Assembly: GCF_004101245.1 (NCBI RefSeq)
Contig: NZ_SCIN01000001.1
Location: 262,784-326,783, forward strand
Length of the DNA: 64,000 nt
From: Sphingomonas sp. UV9
GTDB taxonomy: Bacteria > Pseudomonadota > Alphaproteobacteria > Sphingomonadales > Sphingomonadaceae
Direction: 5' to 3'
Shown here: piece by piece, positions 9,309-18,003 of the stretch
Numbering within the stretch: the first letter of the stretch is position 1
Layout: each line of letters opens with the position of its first letter
The notes under the pieces: generated by a model
Seen by the model: the letters and a program-made list of their open reading frames with translations, nothing else
Told to the model about the DNA's origin: nothing
Databases searched by the model: none
Position numbers and translations under genes: made by a program

Positions 9309-11501
9309 TCAGGCCATCTTGCCGATGACCTTGTCGAGCGTCAGCGGGTATTCGCGGATGCGGACGCCGCAGGCGTTGTAGACCGCGTTGGCGATGGCTG
9401 CGCCGACGCCGCACAGGCCGAGCTCGCCGATGCCCTTTGCCTTCATCGGCGAGGATTTCTCGTCGAGTTCGTCCATGAAGAACACGTCCTGCATAGGAAT
9501 GTCGGCGTGTGCGGGAACGTGATATTCGGCGAGGTCGTGATTGACGAAATAACCGAACCGCTTGTCGACGACCGCGTCCTCCATCAGCGCCGCGCCGACG
9601 CCCATCGTCATCGCGCCGATCACCTGGCTGCGGGCCGATTTCGGGTTGAGGATACGGCCGGCGGCAAACGCCCCGCTCATCCGGCGAACGCGGATCTCAC
9701 CGGTCGCCGAGTCGACGCCGACTTCGACGAAGTGCGCGCCGAACGTCGCCTGCGCATAGGTCTTGGTCAGGTCACCGAACTCGATCGAGTCCTCGGCGGA
9801 CAGGCCGGCATCGCCTGCGGCTTCCGACAGCGATACGCTACGGTTACCGGACTTCACCTTGCCGTCCTCGAACACGACGTCGGCCGAGTTGAAGCCGAGC
9901 TTCCGCGCGACCGAGTCCCGTAGCGCCATGCATGCCGCATAGACGCCAGCGGTCGAGCTGTTGCCGCCCCACTGGCCGCCCGAGCCCGACGAGGCCGGGA
10001 AGCTGCTGTCGCCAAGCAGGACGATCACCTTGTCGATGGGCACCCCCATCAGCTCGGCGGCGGTCTGCGCGATGATCGTGTAGCTGCCGGTGCCGATGTC
10101 GGTCATGTCGGTGGCGACGGTCACGACGCCCTTCTTGTCGACGCCGACGCGCGCGCCGGATTTCATCGTGACGTTGTCGCGGAACGCGGACGCCATGCCC
10201 ATGCCGACCATCCAGCGTCCGTCGCGAACCTGGCCGGGGACGGGGTTGCGCTTGTCCCAGCCGAAACGTTCGGCGCCGGTCTTCAGGCAGCCGACCAGAT
10301 CACGCTGCGAGAATTGGCGCGACGGCTTTTCGGGATCGACCTGCGTGTCGTTGATGATGCGCAGCTGGACCGGGTCCATCTTCAGCTTCTCGGCCAGCTC
10401 GTCCATCGCCGCTTCGAGCGCGAGCAGGCCGACCGCCTCGCCCGGCGCGCGCATCGCGTTGCCTTCGGGGAGATCGAGCACCGCGAGACGCGTCGCGGTC
10501 ATGCGGTTGGCACCCGCATACAGAAGCCGCGTCGCGTTCGGCGCGGTCTCGGGGCCTCCGCCCGGCAAGTCGCCCGACCAGCTCTCATGCGCGATCGCGG
10601 TGATCTTGCCGTCCTTCTGCGCACCGATACGGAGACGCTGGATGGTGGCAGGACGATGCGTGGTGTTGTTCATCACCTGCGGACGCGCAAGCGCGAGCTT
10701 GACCGGACGCCCGCCGATCGCACGCGATCCGAGCGCCGCCATCACCGCATCGCTGCGGATCCACAGCTTCGAACCGAAGCCGCCGCCGACATAGGGCGAC
10801 ATGATGTGGATATTCTCCTTCGCCATGCCCAGAGTCTCGCTCATGTCGCGGACCGCCCAGTTGATCATCTGGTTCGACGTCCACAGCGTCAGCTTGTCGC
10901 CCTTCCAGGCGGCCGTGGTCGAATGCGGCTCCATCATCTGATGGCTCTGGTCGGGCGTGGTATAGCGCTCGTCGACCTTGACGGCCGCCTTAGCGAAGGC
11001 CCCTGCGAAATTGCCGACGGCGGTGTCGGGCGTACCGTCCTTGGGCTTAGTGGCCGATGTCTTGACCGCTTCCAGATCGAAGCTGCCGGCGGTCCGCGCG
11101 TAGGTCACGCGCAACAGCTTGGCGGCGGCGCGGGCCTGTTCGAACGTCTCGGCGACGACGACGGCTACCGCCTGGTCGTAATGCTGGACGTCGGGGCCTG
11201 CGAGCATCCGCGCGGTATGTGCCTTGGCCTTCGCGACCGTGCCGGCATTCTTGTAGGTGACGACGGCAAGCACGCCGGGCGCAGCCTTCGCGTCGGCGTC
11301 GTCGATGCTCTCGATCCGGCCCTTGGCGATCGCCGAACCCAGGATATAGCCATAGGCCGCATCGGGCGCGACATCGCTGCGCTCATAGGCGTAATGCGCG
11401 GTGCCGGTGGTCTTCAGCTTGCCGTCGACGCGGTCGATCGGCTGGCCGAGCACCTTCATGCGGTCGGTCGGGTTCGCCGTGGCGGGGGTATCGAACTTCA
11501 T
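9309..11501 (-). CDS. paoC: Aldehyde oxidoreductase molybdenum-binding subunit (PaoC-like)
   Basis: A 730-aa large subunit of a xanthine-oxidase-family enzyme. The N-terminal aldehyde-oxidase domain begins MKVLGQPIDRVDGKLKTTG, and molybdopterin-binding segments follow, including GGGFGSK, GQWGGNSSTAG and, near the end, KGIGELGLCGVGAA. The last motif carries the invariant catalytic Glu. It lacks the FAD and Fe-S domains, which are encoded separately upstream. It oxidises aldehydes, often aromatic, to acids using water as the oxygen donor. The start at 11501 gives the family N-terminus; the open frame extends further upstream into the FAD subunit. Third gene of the paoABC operon. Confidence 0.94.
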   Translation of the reverse strand: MKFDTPATANPTDRMKVLGQPIDRVDGKLKTTGTAHYAYERSDVAPDAAYGYILGSAIAKGRIESIDDADAKAAPGVLAVVTYKNAGTVAKAKAHTARMLAGPDVQHYDQAVAVVVAETFEQARAAAKLLRVTYARTAGSFDLEAVKTSATKPKDGTPDTAVGNFAGAFAKAAVKVDERYTTPDQSHQMMEPHSTTAAWKGDKLTLWTSNQMINWAVRDMSETLGMAKENIHIMSPYVGGGFGSKLWIRSDAVMAALGSRAIGGRPVKLALARPQVMNNTTHRPATIQRLRIGAQKDGKITAIAHESWSGDLPGGGPETAPNATRLLYAGANRMTATRLAVLDLPEGNAMRAPGEAVGLLALEAAMDELAEKLKMDPVQLRIINDTQVDPEKPSRQFSQRDLVGCLKTGAERFGWDKRNPVPGQVRDGRWMVGMGMASAFRDNVTMKSGARVGVDKKGVVTVATDMTDIGTGSYTIIAQTAAELMGVPIDKVIVLLGDSSFPASSGSGGQWGGNSSTAGVYAACMALRDSVARKLGFNSADVVFEDGKVKSGNRSVSLSEAAGDAGLSAEDSIEFGDLTKTYAQATFGAHFVEVGVDSATGEIRVRRMSGAFAAGRILNPKSARSQVIGAMTMGVGAALMEDAVVDKRFGYFVNHDLAEYHVPAHADIPMQDVFFMDELDEKSSPMKAKGIGELGLCGVGAAIANAVYNACGVRIREYPLTLDKVIGKMA

Positions 11502-11506
11502 GGGCG

Positions 11507-12457
11507 TCAGGCCTTCGCTTCTTCGAACACGGCGCCGATGGTGCGTTCGACCAACGGCAGCTTGAACGCGTTCTGTGATGTGGTGCGGGCGCCGGCGAGG
11601 ACCGCCGATGCGGTCGCCTTGGCGCCATTGGGCATCTGCGCCTCGGCCGCTTCGACGCGCCATGGCTTGTGGGCAAGACCACCGAAGGCGAGACGCCCGC
11701 GGCCACCCGGCTGGATCACCGCCGCAACCGATATCAGCGCGAACGCATAGGACGCGCGGTCACGCACCTTCTGGTAGATGTGCGTGCCACCGATCGGCTT
11801 GGGCAAGGTGACCGCGGTGATCAACTCACCCGGCGCGAGCGATGTCTCGATATTTGGCGTGGCCCCGGGCAGGCGGTGGAAGTCGGCGATCGGGATCGCG
11901 CGCGTTTCGCCCGCCGCGTTCACCGTCTCGACGGTCGCGTCGAGCACCCGCATGGCAACCGCCATGTCGCTCGGATGCGTGGCGATGCACGCCTCGCTCG
12001 TGCCCATGATCGCGAGATTGCGGTTGAACCCGCCGATCGCCGCACAGCCGCTGCCCGGCTGACGCTTGTTGCAAGGCTTGGTGGTATCGTAGAAATACGG
12101 GCACCGCGTCCGCTGGAGCAGATTGCCCGCGGTCGTCGCCTTGTTGCGGAGCTGACCCGACGCGCCGGACACGAGCGCGCGGCTGAGCACGCCATACTCT
12201 TTCCGCACGCGTGCATCCGCGGCGAGATCGGTGTTGCGGACGAGCGCACCGATGCGGATACCACCGTCCGACGTCGGCACGATCTTGTCGAGGCCGAGGC
12301 TGTTGACGTCGATCAGATGCTGCGGCGTCTCGATCTGGAGCTTCATCAGGTCGAGCAGGTTCGTCCCGCCGGCGATGAACTTCGCACCCGGCGTGCGGAC
12401 CGCGGCGCTGGCCGCTTCCTTCGCCGAGGTCGCACGCTCGTAGGTGAAGGCCTTCAT
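11507..12457 (-). CDS. paoB: Aldehyde oxidoreductase FAD-binding subunit (PaoB-like)
   Basis: A 316-aa FAD subunit that passes electrons from the Fe-S centres to an acceptor. The PCMH-type FAD motif [15 protein letters not shown] is near residue 23, and [16 protein letters not shown] near 110 resembles the second flavin contact. A Cys-rich stretch ([21 protein letters not shown]) matches E. coli PaoB, which binds an extra 4Fe-4S cluster there; I infer the same here. The ATG overlaps the stop of paoA as ATGA (12454-12457), and paoC starts 5 bases after its stop, so the three subunits should be made together. Confidence 0.94.
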   Translation of the reverse strand: MKAFTYERATSAKEAASAAVRTPGAKFIAGGTNLLDLMKLQIETPQHLIDVNSLGLDKIVPTSDGGIRIGALVRNTDLAADARVRKEYGVLSRALVSGASGQLRNKATTAGNLLQRTRCPYFYDTTKPCNKRQPGSGCAAIGGFNRNLAIMGTSEACIATHPSDMAVAMRVLDATVETVNAAGETRAIPIADFHRLPGATPNIETSLAPGELITAVTLPKPIGGTHIYQKVRDRASYAFALISVAAVIQPGGRGRLAFGGLAHKPWRVEAAEAQMPNGAKATASAVLAGARTTSQNAFKLPLVERTIGAVFEEAKA

Positions 12458-13110
12458 GCCGTGCGCTCCGTACCGGCGACGTCGTGGATCGCGTCGATGA
12501 TGTTGGAATAGGCACCGCAACGGCAGATGTTGCCGCTCATCCGCTCGCGCAACTCGTCGGTGCTGACGGTCGGCTGAGCAGCGATGTCGCCGGTGACGTG
12601 GCTGGGGATGCCCGCCTTGATCTCGCCGAGCGTCGCGACCGCCGAGCAGATCTGGCCCGGCGTGCAATAGCCGCACTGGTAACCGTCATGCTTGACGAAC
12701 GCCGCCTGCATCGCGTGCAGCTTCTCGGGCGTGCCGAGGCCCTCGATCGTGGTGATCTCTTCGCCTTCGTGCATGACGGCGAGTGTCAGGCAGCTGTTGA
12801 TCCGGCGACCCTCGACGATCACCGTGCACGCGCCGCACTGGCCGTGGTCGCAACCCTTCTTGGTGCCGGTGAGCTTCAGATTCTCGCGGAGCGCGTCGAG
12901 CAGCGTGGTGCGCGTGTCGACATTGATCTTGGTCGTACGGCCGTTGACCTTGAGCGTGACCGGCATGGTCGGCGGCGCTGGTTGCGTCGTGCCCTGAACC
13001 TGGTCTTGCGTTTGCGCCTGTGCGACGGGTGCGGCCGCCAAAGTGGCCGACGCGACGCCGCCGGCGATCACGCCACGGCGCGACACCGGAAAAGTTTCAT
13101 CGTGATGCAT
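12454..13110 (-). CDS. paoA: Aldehyde oxidoreductase 2Fe-2S subunit with Tat signal (PaoA-like)
   Basis: A 218-aa ferredoxin-like subunit. The N-terminus has a twin-arginine signal (SRRGVIAG near residue 10, then an Ala-rich stretch ending AQAQ), so the assembled trimer is probably exported to the periplasm, as in E. coli PaoABC. Two 2Fe-2S clusters are clear: the plant-type [12 protein letters not shown] plus a later Cys in INSCL, and the C-terminal pair [10 protein letters not shown] and GNICRCG. The ATG at 13110 is chosen because the signal begins there. No PaoD/XdhC-type cofactor insertion protein is present in the window. Confidence 0.94.
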   Translation of the reverse strand: MHHDETFPVSRRGVIAGGVASATLAAAPVAQAQTQDQVQGTTQPAPPTMPVTLKVNGRTTKINVDTRTTLLDALRENLKLTGTKKGCDHGQCGACTVIVEGRRINSCLTLAVMHEGEEITTIEGLGTPEKLHAMQAAFVKHDGYQCGYCTPGQICSAVATLGEIKAGIPSHVTGDIAAQPTVSTDELRERMSGNICRCGAYSNIIDAIHDVAGTERTA

Positions 13111-13209
13111 ATAAACCCCTGTATCTGCTAACCGAACGGACGAGGCGCGGCAAAGTTGCGCCAAGCCGTGTCGGTTTTGTTCCGCCGAATTTTTGAGCAA
13201 GGTATTGGA

Positions 13210-13410
13210 ATGCGTACGATCTCTTCCAGCGTCTCGGTTCGGCTCTATCACCTCGACGAGAGCGGCGAGGGCGGGGCGGCGACGACGCTGTTCTACGGTC
13301 CGTTGGAGGAGGCTCTGACGATCGCCGCTCGGCAGGAGGAAGACGTGCAGGCAGGACTGTATCTGGCAACCGAGAACGACGTCGTCGGGTATCTCGATCT
13401 GGAGGAATGA
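13210..13410 (+). CDS. Small hypothetical protein, 66 aa
   Basis: An acidic 66-residue protein without a signal peptide or membrane segment. I do not recognise it. The sequence is plausible for a small alpha/beta fold (VSVRLYHLDES, then an acidic helix GPLEEALTIAARQEED, then GLYLATENDVVGYLDLEE). An AAGG lies about 7 bases before the ATG. An upstream in-frame ATG at 13156 would add 18 residues, but it has no good ribosome site and would sit closer to the divergent paoA promoter. A family A palindrome begins 13 bp after the stop. Confidence 0.6.
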   Translation: MRTISSSVSVRLYHLDESGEGGAATTLFYGPLEEALTIAARQEEDVQAGLYLATENDVVGYLDLEE

Positions 13411-13423
13411 CGCCACAATGTGG

Positions 13424-13546
13424 ATCCTCCCCCGCCAGGGGGAGGTGTCTGGCTCGTGCCAGACGGAGGGGGAGGAAAGGGAAACAGCCGTTCCGTGACC
13501 TCCCCTCCGTCACCTTCGGCGACACCTCCCCGTTGCGGGGGAGGAT
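13424..13546. repeat. Family A long intergenic palindrome
   Basis: An approximately 123-bp imperfect inverted repeat. It starts ATCCTCCCCCGC and ends GCGGGGGAGGAT, with inner arms such as GCCAGACGGAGGGGGAGG near 13458 and the matching CCTCCCCTCCGTCACC near 13499. A second copy lies at 37306-37432 with the same inner words, and a short version at 890-911. It separates two convergent genes (the 66-aa ORF and the disulfide oxidoreductase), where it could terminate both. Such elements recur in sphingomonad genomes; no transposase is nearby. Confidence 0.75.
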
Positions 13547-13556
13547 CGTTGGGTGC

Positions 13557-14972
13557 TCACGTCCCCGGGACAAACCCGTCATCGCGATCCGATGGCGTCG
13601 GCGCGTGAACCTCAGCACAGATCGACCGCAATGCGCCCTTCATCCCCTCCTCGAACGTCGGGTGATAGAAGGGCAGATCCAGTACCTCGGTCGCGGTCCA
13701 GCCGCTCTGGATCGCCCAGGCGATCAGGTGTGCGCTGTGCTCGACTGCGGGCCCTGCCATCGTCGCCCCGGTCAGCCGGCCATCGCGGCGATCGGCGTAG
13801 AACCGTACCAGCCCCGCATTGCACGCCTCCACCTTCGCGCGGCCCTGATCGTCATATGATGCGGTGCCGATCACGCTGTCGGCATCGTCGTCCTGCGCGA
13901 TTCTGCCGATCACCGCGACATTGGGGTGGGTGAAGGTGATCGCGAACGGCACGGTCCGCGTGCCCGGCGTAACCTCCGGATAGCTCGCCGCGTTACGCCC
14001 GGCGATCGTGCCCTCGGACGACGCCTCGTGCAGCACAGCGCGATCATGATCCGCATCGCCCGCGATGAAGATCGGCGCGGTGCCGCACTGCATCGTCTCG
14101 CAGTCATAGTCCGGCATCCCGTGCTCATCGAGCGCGAGACCGGTCGTTTCGAGCCCGATGCCCTTAATCTGCGGCGGCCGCCCGGTCGCGACGAGCAGAT
14201 AGTCGAAGCGCTTCTTCCCCGTCGCCGAGCCCGTCCACGACAGCGCAACGCCGTCGCCTTCGCGTTCCGCTTCGAGATCGACGCCGAGCAGGATCGGCAT
14301 CTCCCGCGACAGGATCGCGTGATACGCCTCGGCCACGTGGCGATCCTTCAGCCCACCGATCGTCTCACCAATGTCGAATACCATCGTCTCTACCCCGAGC
14401 CGCGCCATCGCTTGCGCGAGTTCGAGCCCGAGTGCGCCCGCACCGACCACGCCGATCGAGCCGGGCAGATCCTCCAACGCGAAGATGCTCTCGTTGGTCA
14501 GCACCCGGTCACGCACCGCGTCGAACATTTCGGGGATCGCAGGGCTCGACCCGGTGGCGATCACCACCGCCTTGGCGTGAACTTCGCGCCCGTCGCTTAA
14601 CGACAGGATCGTCGCTCCGGCGAACGTCGCCCGCGCTTCGATCTTCACGTCATCGGGCAGTTTGTCGATCGAGGCCTCGACGCCGGCGACGAACGCATCG
14701 CGCTCCTTGCGAACCCGCGCTATCACCGCGACGCCGTCGACCTTGCCCGAAGCCTCGACCCCGAACACACCCGCATGCTTCACGGCGTGCATCGCGTTTC
14801 CGGCCGCGATCAACAGCTTGGAAGGCATGCACCCAACGCTCGCGCAGGTCGTGCCGCCAAAGCCCTCGTCGATCAGGATCGTCCTGGCGCCGTTGCGACG
14901 CGCGCTACGTTCGGCGGCAAGCCCGGCGGTCCCGGCACCGATGATCGCCACGTCACAGGTCAGCTTCGTCAT
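13557..14972 (-). CDS. Pyridine nucleotide-disulfide oxidoreductase, dihydrolipoamide dehydrogenase-like
   Basis: A 471-aa flavoprotein. It has an FAD-binding GAGTAGLAAERSARRNG near residue 13, a redox-active disulfide in TTCASVGCMPSK (two Cys five residues apart), an NAD(P)-binding GAGALGLELAQ near 177, a second FAD contact IFIAGDAD near 304, and the C-terminal dimer domain with the His-Glu pair in FYHPTFEEG. This is the full catalytic set of the lipoamide-dehydrogenase/mercuric-reductase group. No 2-oxoacid dehydrogenase genes are adjacent, so its disulfide substrate is unclear. The ATG at 14972 follows GGAGAGA. It is divergent from a GST gene, which may hint at a thiol or redox role. Confidence 0.9.
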   Translation of the reverse strand: MTKLTCDVAIIGAGTAGLAAERSARRNGARTILIDEGFGGTTCASVGCMPSKLLIAAGNAMHAVKHAGVFGVEASGKVDGVAVIARVRKERDAFVAGVEASIDKLPDDVKIEARATFAGATILSLSDGREVHAKAVVIATGSSPAIPEMFDAVRDRVLTNESIFALEDLPGSIGVVGAGALGLELAQAMARLGVETMVFDIGETIGGLKDRHVAEAYHAILSREMPILLGVDLEAEREGDGVALSWTGSATGKKRFDYLLVATGRPPQIKGIGLETTGLALDEHGMPDYDCETMQCGTAPIFIAGDADHDRAVLHEASSEGTIAGRNAASYPEVTPGTRTVPFAITFTHPNVAVIGRIAQDDDADSVIGTASYDDQGRAKVEACNAGLVRFYADRRDGRLTGATMAGPAVEHSAHLIAWAIQSGWTATEVLDLPFYHPTFEEGMKGALRSICAEVHAPTPSDRDDGFVPGT

Positions 14973-15074
14973 GAGTCTCTCCGTTGCCGGAGAATTCCGG
15001 AGCCACGCGTCACGAAACCTTCGATGCGGCCCAGCCGTTCCGCAGTGCAACACATTCCTAGTCGAAGGACGCCT

Positions 15075-15701
15075 ATGTTAACGCTCCACCACCTGAATTA
15101 CTCGCGCTCGATCCGCGTCCTGTGGCTGCTCGAAGAGCTCGGCATCGAATACGACCTCGTGAAATACGAGCGTGACGAGAATTTCCGCGCGCCGCCGGCG
15201 CTCAAGGCGATTCATCCACTGGGCAAGGCGCCCGTCCTCGTCGACGACACACTGACGCTGGCCGAGAGCGCACCGATCCTGTCGTACATCGACGAGCGCT
15301 ATGGCGACCGCCGCTTCTCGCCGCCGGTCGATAGCGACACGGCCGCGATCCACGACGAGTGGCTGCAATATGTCGAGAGCTCGGCATCGCTGCCGATCAT
15401 GATGACCTCGCTCGGCAAGCGGATGGGCGGATTGCCCGACGGCCTCGCCAAGTTCACAGGTCCCGAGGTGATCAAGACGCTCGACTATATCGGCGCGGGC
15501 GTCGGTGACGGTCCCTATTTGATGGGCGAGCAGCTGATGCTGGCCGACATCCAGATGTGCTACATCCTCGCTATCGCCGAAAGCGCCGGACTGCTGAAGG
15601 AGCACCCCGACGTTGCCGCGTATCTCGACCGCCTTCGCGCCCGACCTGCGTTCGTCGCCGCCACCGAGATCGGTGGCCCGCTGATGCCCGCCCGCCGCTG
15701 A
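15075..15701 (+). CDS. Glutathione S-transferase family protein
   Basis: A 208-aa two-domain GST: thioredoxin-like part about 1-76 (LNYSRSIRVLWLLEELG, then GKAPVLVDD with the cis-proline and ESAPILSYI), helical part about 85-205. The Ser in NYSRS is in the position of the catalytic residue of several bacterial and fungal GSTs. It lacks the beta-class Cys seen in the GST at 6977. GAAGGA lies 6 bases before the ATG. It is transcribed away from the disulfide oxidoreductase. The substrate is unknown. Confidence 0.9.
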   Translation: MLTLHHLNYSRSIRVLWLLEELGIEYDLVKYERDENFRAPPALKAIHPLGKAPVLVDDTLTLAESAPILSYIDERYGDRRFSPPVDSDTAAIHDEWLQYVESSASLPIMMTSLGKRMGGLPDGLAKFTGPEVIKTLDYIGAGVGDGPYLMGEQLMLADIQMCYILAIAESAGLLKEHPDVAAYLDRLRARPAFVAATEIGGPLMPARR

Positions 15702-15747
15702 TCCTGGCGAGCGATCCTGGCGGGCGGCAAGGGGGATGGCGCCCGCG

Positions 15748-16317
15748 TTATCCCCCGAAGCTGCGCCCGCCGAAGCCGCCACCGAAGCCGCCGCGCGAGA
15801 TCACGGAGCTGCGTGACTGGACGCGGGCAGGGGCCCTAGCGGTGGTCGGCGTGAACGCGTCGGACCCGACGCGGGTTCGCCCGGTGACGTAGTCGCGGTT
15901 GATACGGCCGCCAGCGCCGCCGTAGTAATTGCCGTTCCGGTCGCGGTACATCGGCGCGCCGCGATTGCCGAAGCCACCGTTGAGCGCCTGCCCGACCAGG
16001 AAGCCGGTCAGCAGCGGCGTGAAGAAACTCCCGCCACTGCCGTTGTTGCGCGGCTCGCACTGCGCGGCGCCGAACTGTTCCTCGCAGGTCTGCCTGTCCT
16101 CGAACCGCGGCGCGGTCTTGGCGGCGTCGGCCTTCGCCTGTTCGAACGCGGTATCGCACTGGACCGCCGACAACGCACCCGCCGCGCGGCATTCCTGAAC
16201 CGACGCATAGCTTTGCGCCTCGACGGGTTTGCCGCCGACATCGCCGTCGCACGCGGTCAGCGAGACACCCGAGCCCGCGATCAGGCTGGTCAGGACGATC
16301 GTTCTGGAACGCTTCAT
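15748..16317 (-). CDS. yjfM: DUF1190-family lipoprotein (YjfM/YgiB-like)
   Basis: A 189-aa protein with a lipoprotein signal (lipobox LTAC, Cys23). It has a Cys-containing region (VQECRAAG, AVQCDTAF, TCEEQFGAAQC) and a Gly/Arg-rich tail ending GGFGGGFGGRSFGG. This matches the DUF1190 family (E. coli YgiB and YjfM). It is the last gene of a yjfK-yjfL-yjfM set on this strand, 10 bp after yjfL. The function is not known; the lipid anchor and the membrane proteins beside it suggest a role at the envelope. Confidence 0.87.
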   Translation of the reverse strand: MKRSRTIVLTSLIAGSGVSLTACDGDVGGKPVEAQSYASVQECRAAGALSAVQCDTAFEQAKADAAKTAPRFEDRQTCEEQFGAAQCEPRNNGSGGSFFTPLLTGFLVGQALNGGFGNRGAPMYRDRNGNYYGGAGGRINRDYVTGRTRVGSDAFTPTTARAPARVQSRSSVISRGGFGGGFGGRSFGG

Positions 16318-16327
16318 CGATGCTTCC

Positions 16328-16741
16328 TCAATTCGTCATGCAGGCGGCGTTGAGGATGCCGACGCACAACGAGATGCTCCCCATATAGGTCGCGGCGGCG
16401 ATGTCGCCACGGACGATCCGGTCGTGGATGTCGCGCATCACCAGCCGCCGCACGACCAGCGCGGCGACGATCTGGATCACGCCCGCCAGCAACGCCCAGA
16501 TCGCGAATTCGAGCAGCGTGACGGTATGCGTCAGCGCCGACGCCAGCGGCAGGACATAGCCGAGCAACGCCGCACCCAGCGTGATCGCAGCGGCCGTGTT
16601 GCCTTCGCGGATCAGCGATTTCTCGTGATACGGCGTCGTTGCCTGGAAGATGATCTTGAAGACGATCGTGAACGCCCCCGCCGCGACGAATGCGATCAGG
16701 AAGGCGAGCGCGCTCGCGCCGAAGCTGTATTGGTCGATCAT
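16328..16741 (-). CDS. yjfL: DUF350-family membrane protein (YjfL-like)
   Basis: A 137-aa protein with four predicted membrane helices (about 10-30, 50-72, 80-100 and 113-135), the usual build of DUF350 proteins such as YjfL. The loop after TM1 holds the polar ATTPYHEKSLIREGNTAAAI, a conserved part of the family. The start at 16741 gives the expected N-terminus. It lies between yjfK and yjfM. Its biochemical role is unknown. Confidence 0.88.
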   Translation of the reverse strand: MIDQYSFGASALAFLIAFVAAGAFTIVFKIIFQATTPYHEKSLIREGNTAAAITLGAALLGYVLPLASALTHTVTLLEFAIWALLAGVIQIVAALVVRRLVMRDIHDRIVRGDIAAATYMGSISLCVGILNAACMTN

Positions 16742-16773
16742 GGCATTTCCCCCGGAGCCGTTCGCCGCAGACG

Positions 16774-17415
16774 CTAGGCCCTGAACTCGCCGAGTTCCAG
16801 TGCCACGCCCAGCATGATCTCGAACGAGATGTCGCCGGACTCGGTCTCCATGTCGATCGCGAGCAGCAGTTCGCGGCCGTCGTCGCCGGGCAGGTCGCGG
16901 CTGAACAACATGCAGGTTTGGAAGATGCGGCGATCGACGATCCCGTCGCGGTCGTCGTGGAGGTCCTCCCAGAACGTCACGGGCTCCTGCTCGCTGGCCT
17001 CGGGACCGAACCAGGAACGCCCGTATTCGGGAAGGCCTTCGGCGGTGAAGGTGCGCGCCTTGAGGCGGCTCTTCCACGCCGGGCGCTCGGCGGCAGACGA
17101 CGGGTAGCTGCTGTCCCATGGTGCGAACAGCGTGACGTCGGTGACGTCCTGCCCGGCGCGGTCGTTCGACACCGCCTGGAACATGATGTCGTCGTCGGTG
17201 TAGAACCGGTGGACGAAGCCGCCTTCGTTCAGGTCGATCAGTCCCTGCGCGACGATCACCAGCGTATCGCGGTCGAACGGGAACAGGAGTTCGTCCCCGA
17301 ACCGGCGCCAGGCGAGCGGATCGACCGTCACCGTGCGCCCAAGCGTCACGTTGCGGATGACGGGAAGTCCGGCGCTCTCAAGCGGTTGCTTGCGGCCGAA
17401 CAGGCGATCGAACAT
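16774..17415 (-). CDS. yjfK: DUF2491-family protein (YjfK-like)
   Basis: A 213-aa soluble protein beginning MFDRLFGRKQPLES, matching the DUF2491 family (E. coli YjfK, about 219 aa). There is no signal peptide or membrane segment. The beta-rich body is acidic, with Trp-rich surface motifs (FAPWDSSYPSS, YGRSWFG, VTFWEDLHDDRDG). It is first in the yjfKLM half of the locus and is divergent from yjfI across about 128 bp, which must hold both promoters. An 11-bp palindrome (CGCCATTGGCG, 17477-17487) lies in that gap. Function unknown. Confidence 0.88.
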   Translation of the reverse strand: MFDRLFGRKQPLESAGLPVIRNVTLGRTVTVDPLAWRRFGDELLFPFDRDTLVIVAQGLIDLNEGGFVHRFYTDDDIMFQAVSNDRAGQDVTDVTLFAPWDSSYPSSAAERPAWKSRLKARTFTAEGLPEYGRSWFGPEASEQEPVTFWEDLHDDRDGIVDRRIFQTCMLFSRDLPGDDGRELLLAIDMETESGDISFEIMLGVALELGEFRA

Positions 17416-17543
17416 GCAATCCTCGCGTCTGTATGGTTGGCCTCCTGCATAGGGCAAAGCGCGGGCCGTCGCAAAGCGCCATTGGCGTGCCCGCTGCCCG
17501 CGCCTATGTGTCTGACCGAGCGACAAGCACGGGAGTTCTTGCA

Positions 17544-17978
17544 TTGACCGACATCTGGACCGTCCGCAGCCTGAAGGCCGCGCTCGATACGTCCGAGCCT
17601 GCGAAGATGGGCGAATTCACCGCGCGAATCCTGGAAGGCGCGGACCCGGTATTGCTGGTGACGATGCACCATCACGGCGACCTCGAACTGTTCGTCAACG
17701 TCAGCGAGGCGCAGATCGCGTGCTCGACCCTGCTTTGGCCGTGCGACGAGCAGGAGGACGAGTTGGCGTTCAACACCTTCCTGCTGAAATCGCAGAAGCT
17801 GGTGCCGCTGTCGAATTTCGGGATCGGCACCGTCGACGGCCGCGATTATTACGAGCTGTTCGGCGAACTTGCGACGTCGAGCCGGCTCGATACCGTGATC
17901 ATCGAACTGCGCACGCTTGCCGAGAACGCGATCGATGCGGCCACCGATTTGCGCCACGCGCACATCCCTGCCGCCTGA
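17544..17978 (+). CDS. yjfI: DUF2170-family protein (YjfI-like)
   Basis: A 144-aa protein that matches YjfI (DUF2170). I place the start at TTG 17544 because the family-like sequence TDIWTVRSLKAAL begins there, GGGAG lies 8 bases before it, and no in-frame ATG occurs nearby. It is a small acidic alpha/beta protein with no signal peptide. It is followed after 25 bp by the PspA-like yjfJ and then yjfC. In E. coli this gene heads the yjfIJKLMC operon; here K, L and M lie on the opposite strand. Function unknown. Confidence 0.85.
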   Translation: MTDIWTVRSLKAALDTSEPAKMGEFTARILEGADPVLLVTMHHHGDLELFVNVSEAQIACSTLLWPCDEQEDELAFNTFLLKSQKLVPLSNFGIGTVDGRDYYELFGELATSSRLDTVIIELRTLAENAIDAATDLRHAHIPAA

Positions 17979-18003
17979 ACTAGATACAAACGGAGAGACT
18001 GGC

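Noticed and set aside
13424..13546. Integron attC site or attachment site
   Set aside because: The palindrome recurs at other gene ends, has no core recombination sequence and no integrase nearby; a REP-like or terminator role fits better.
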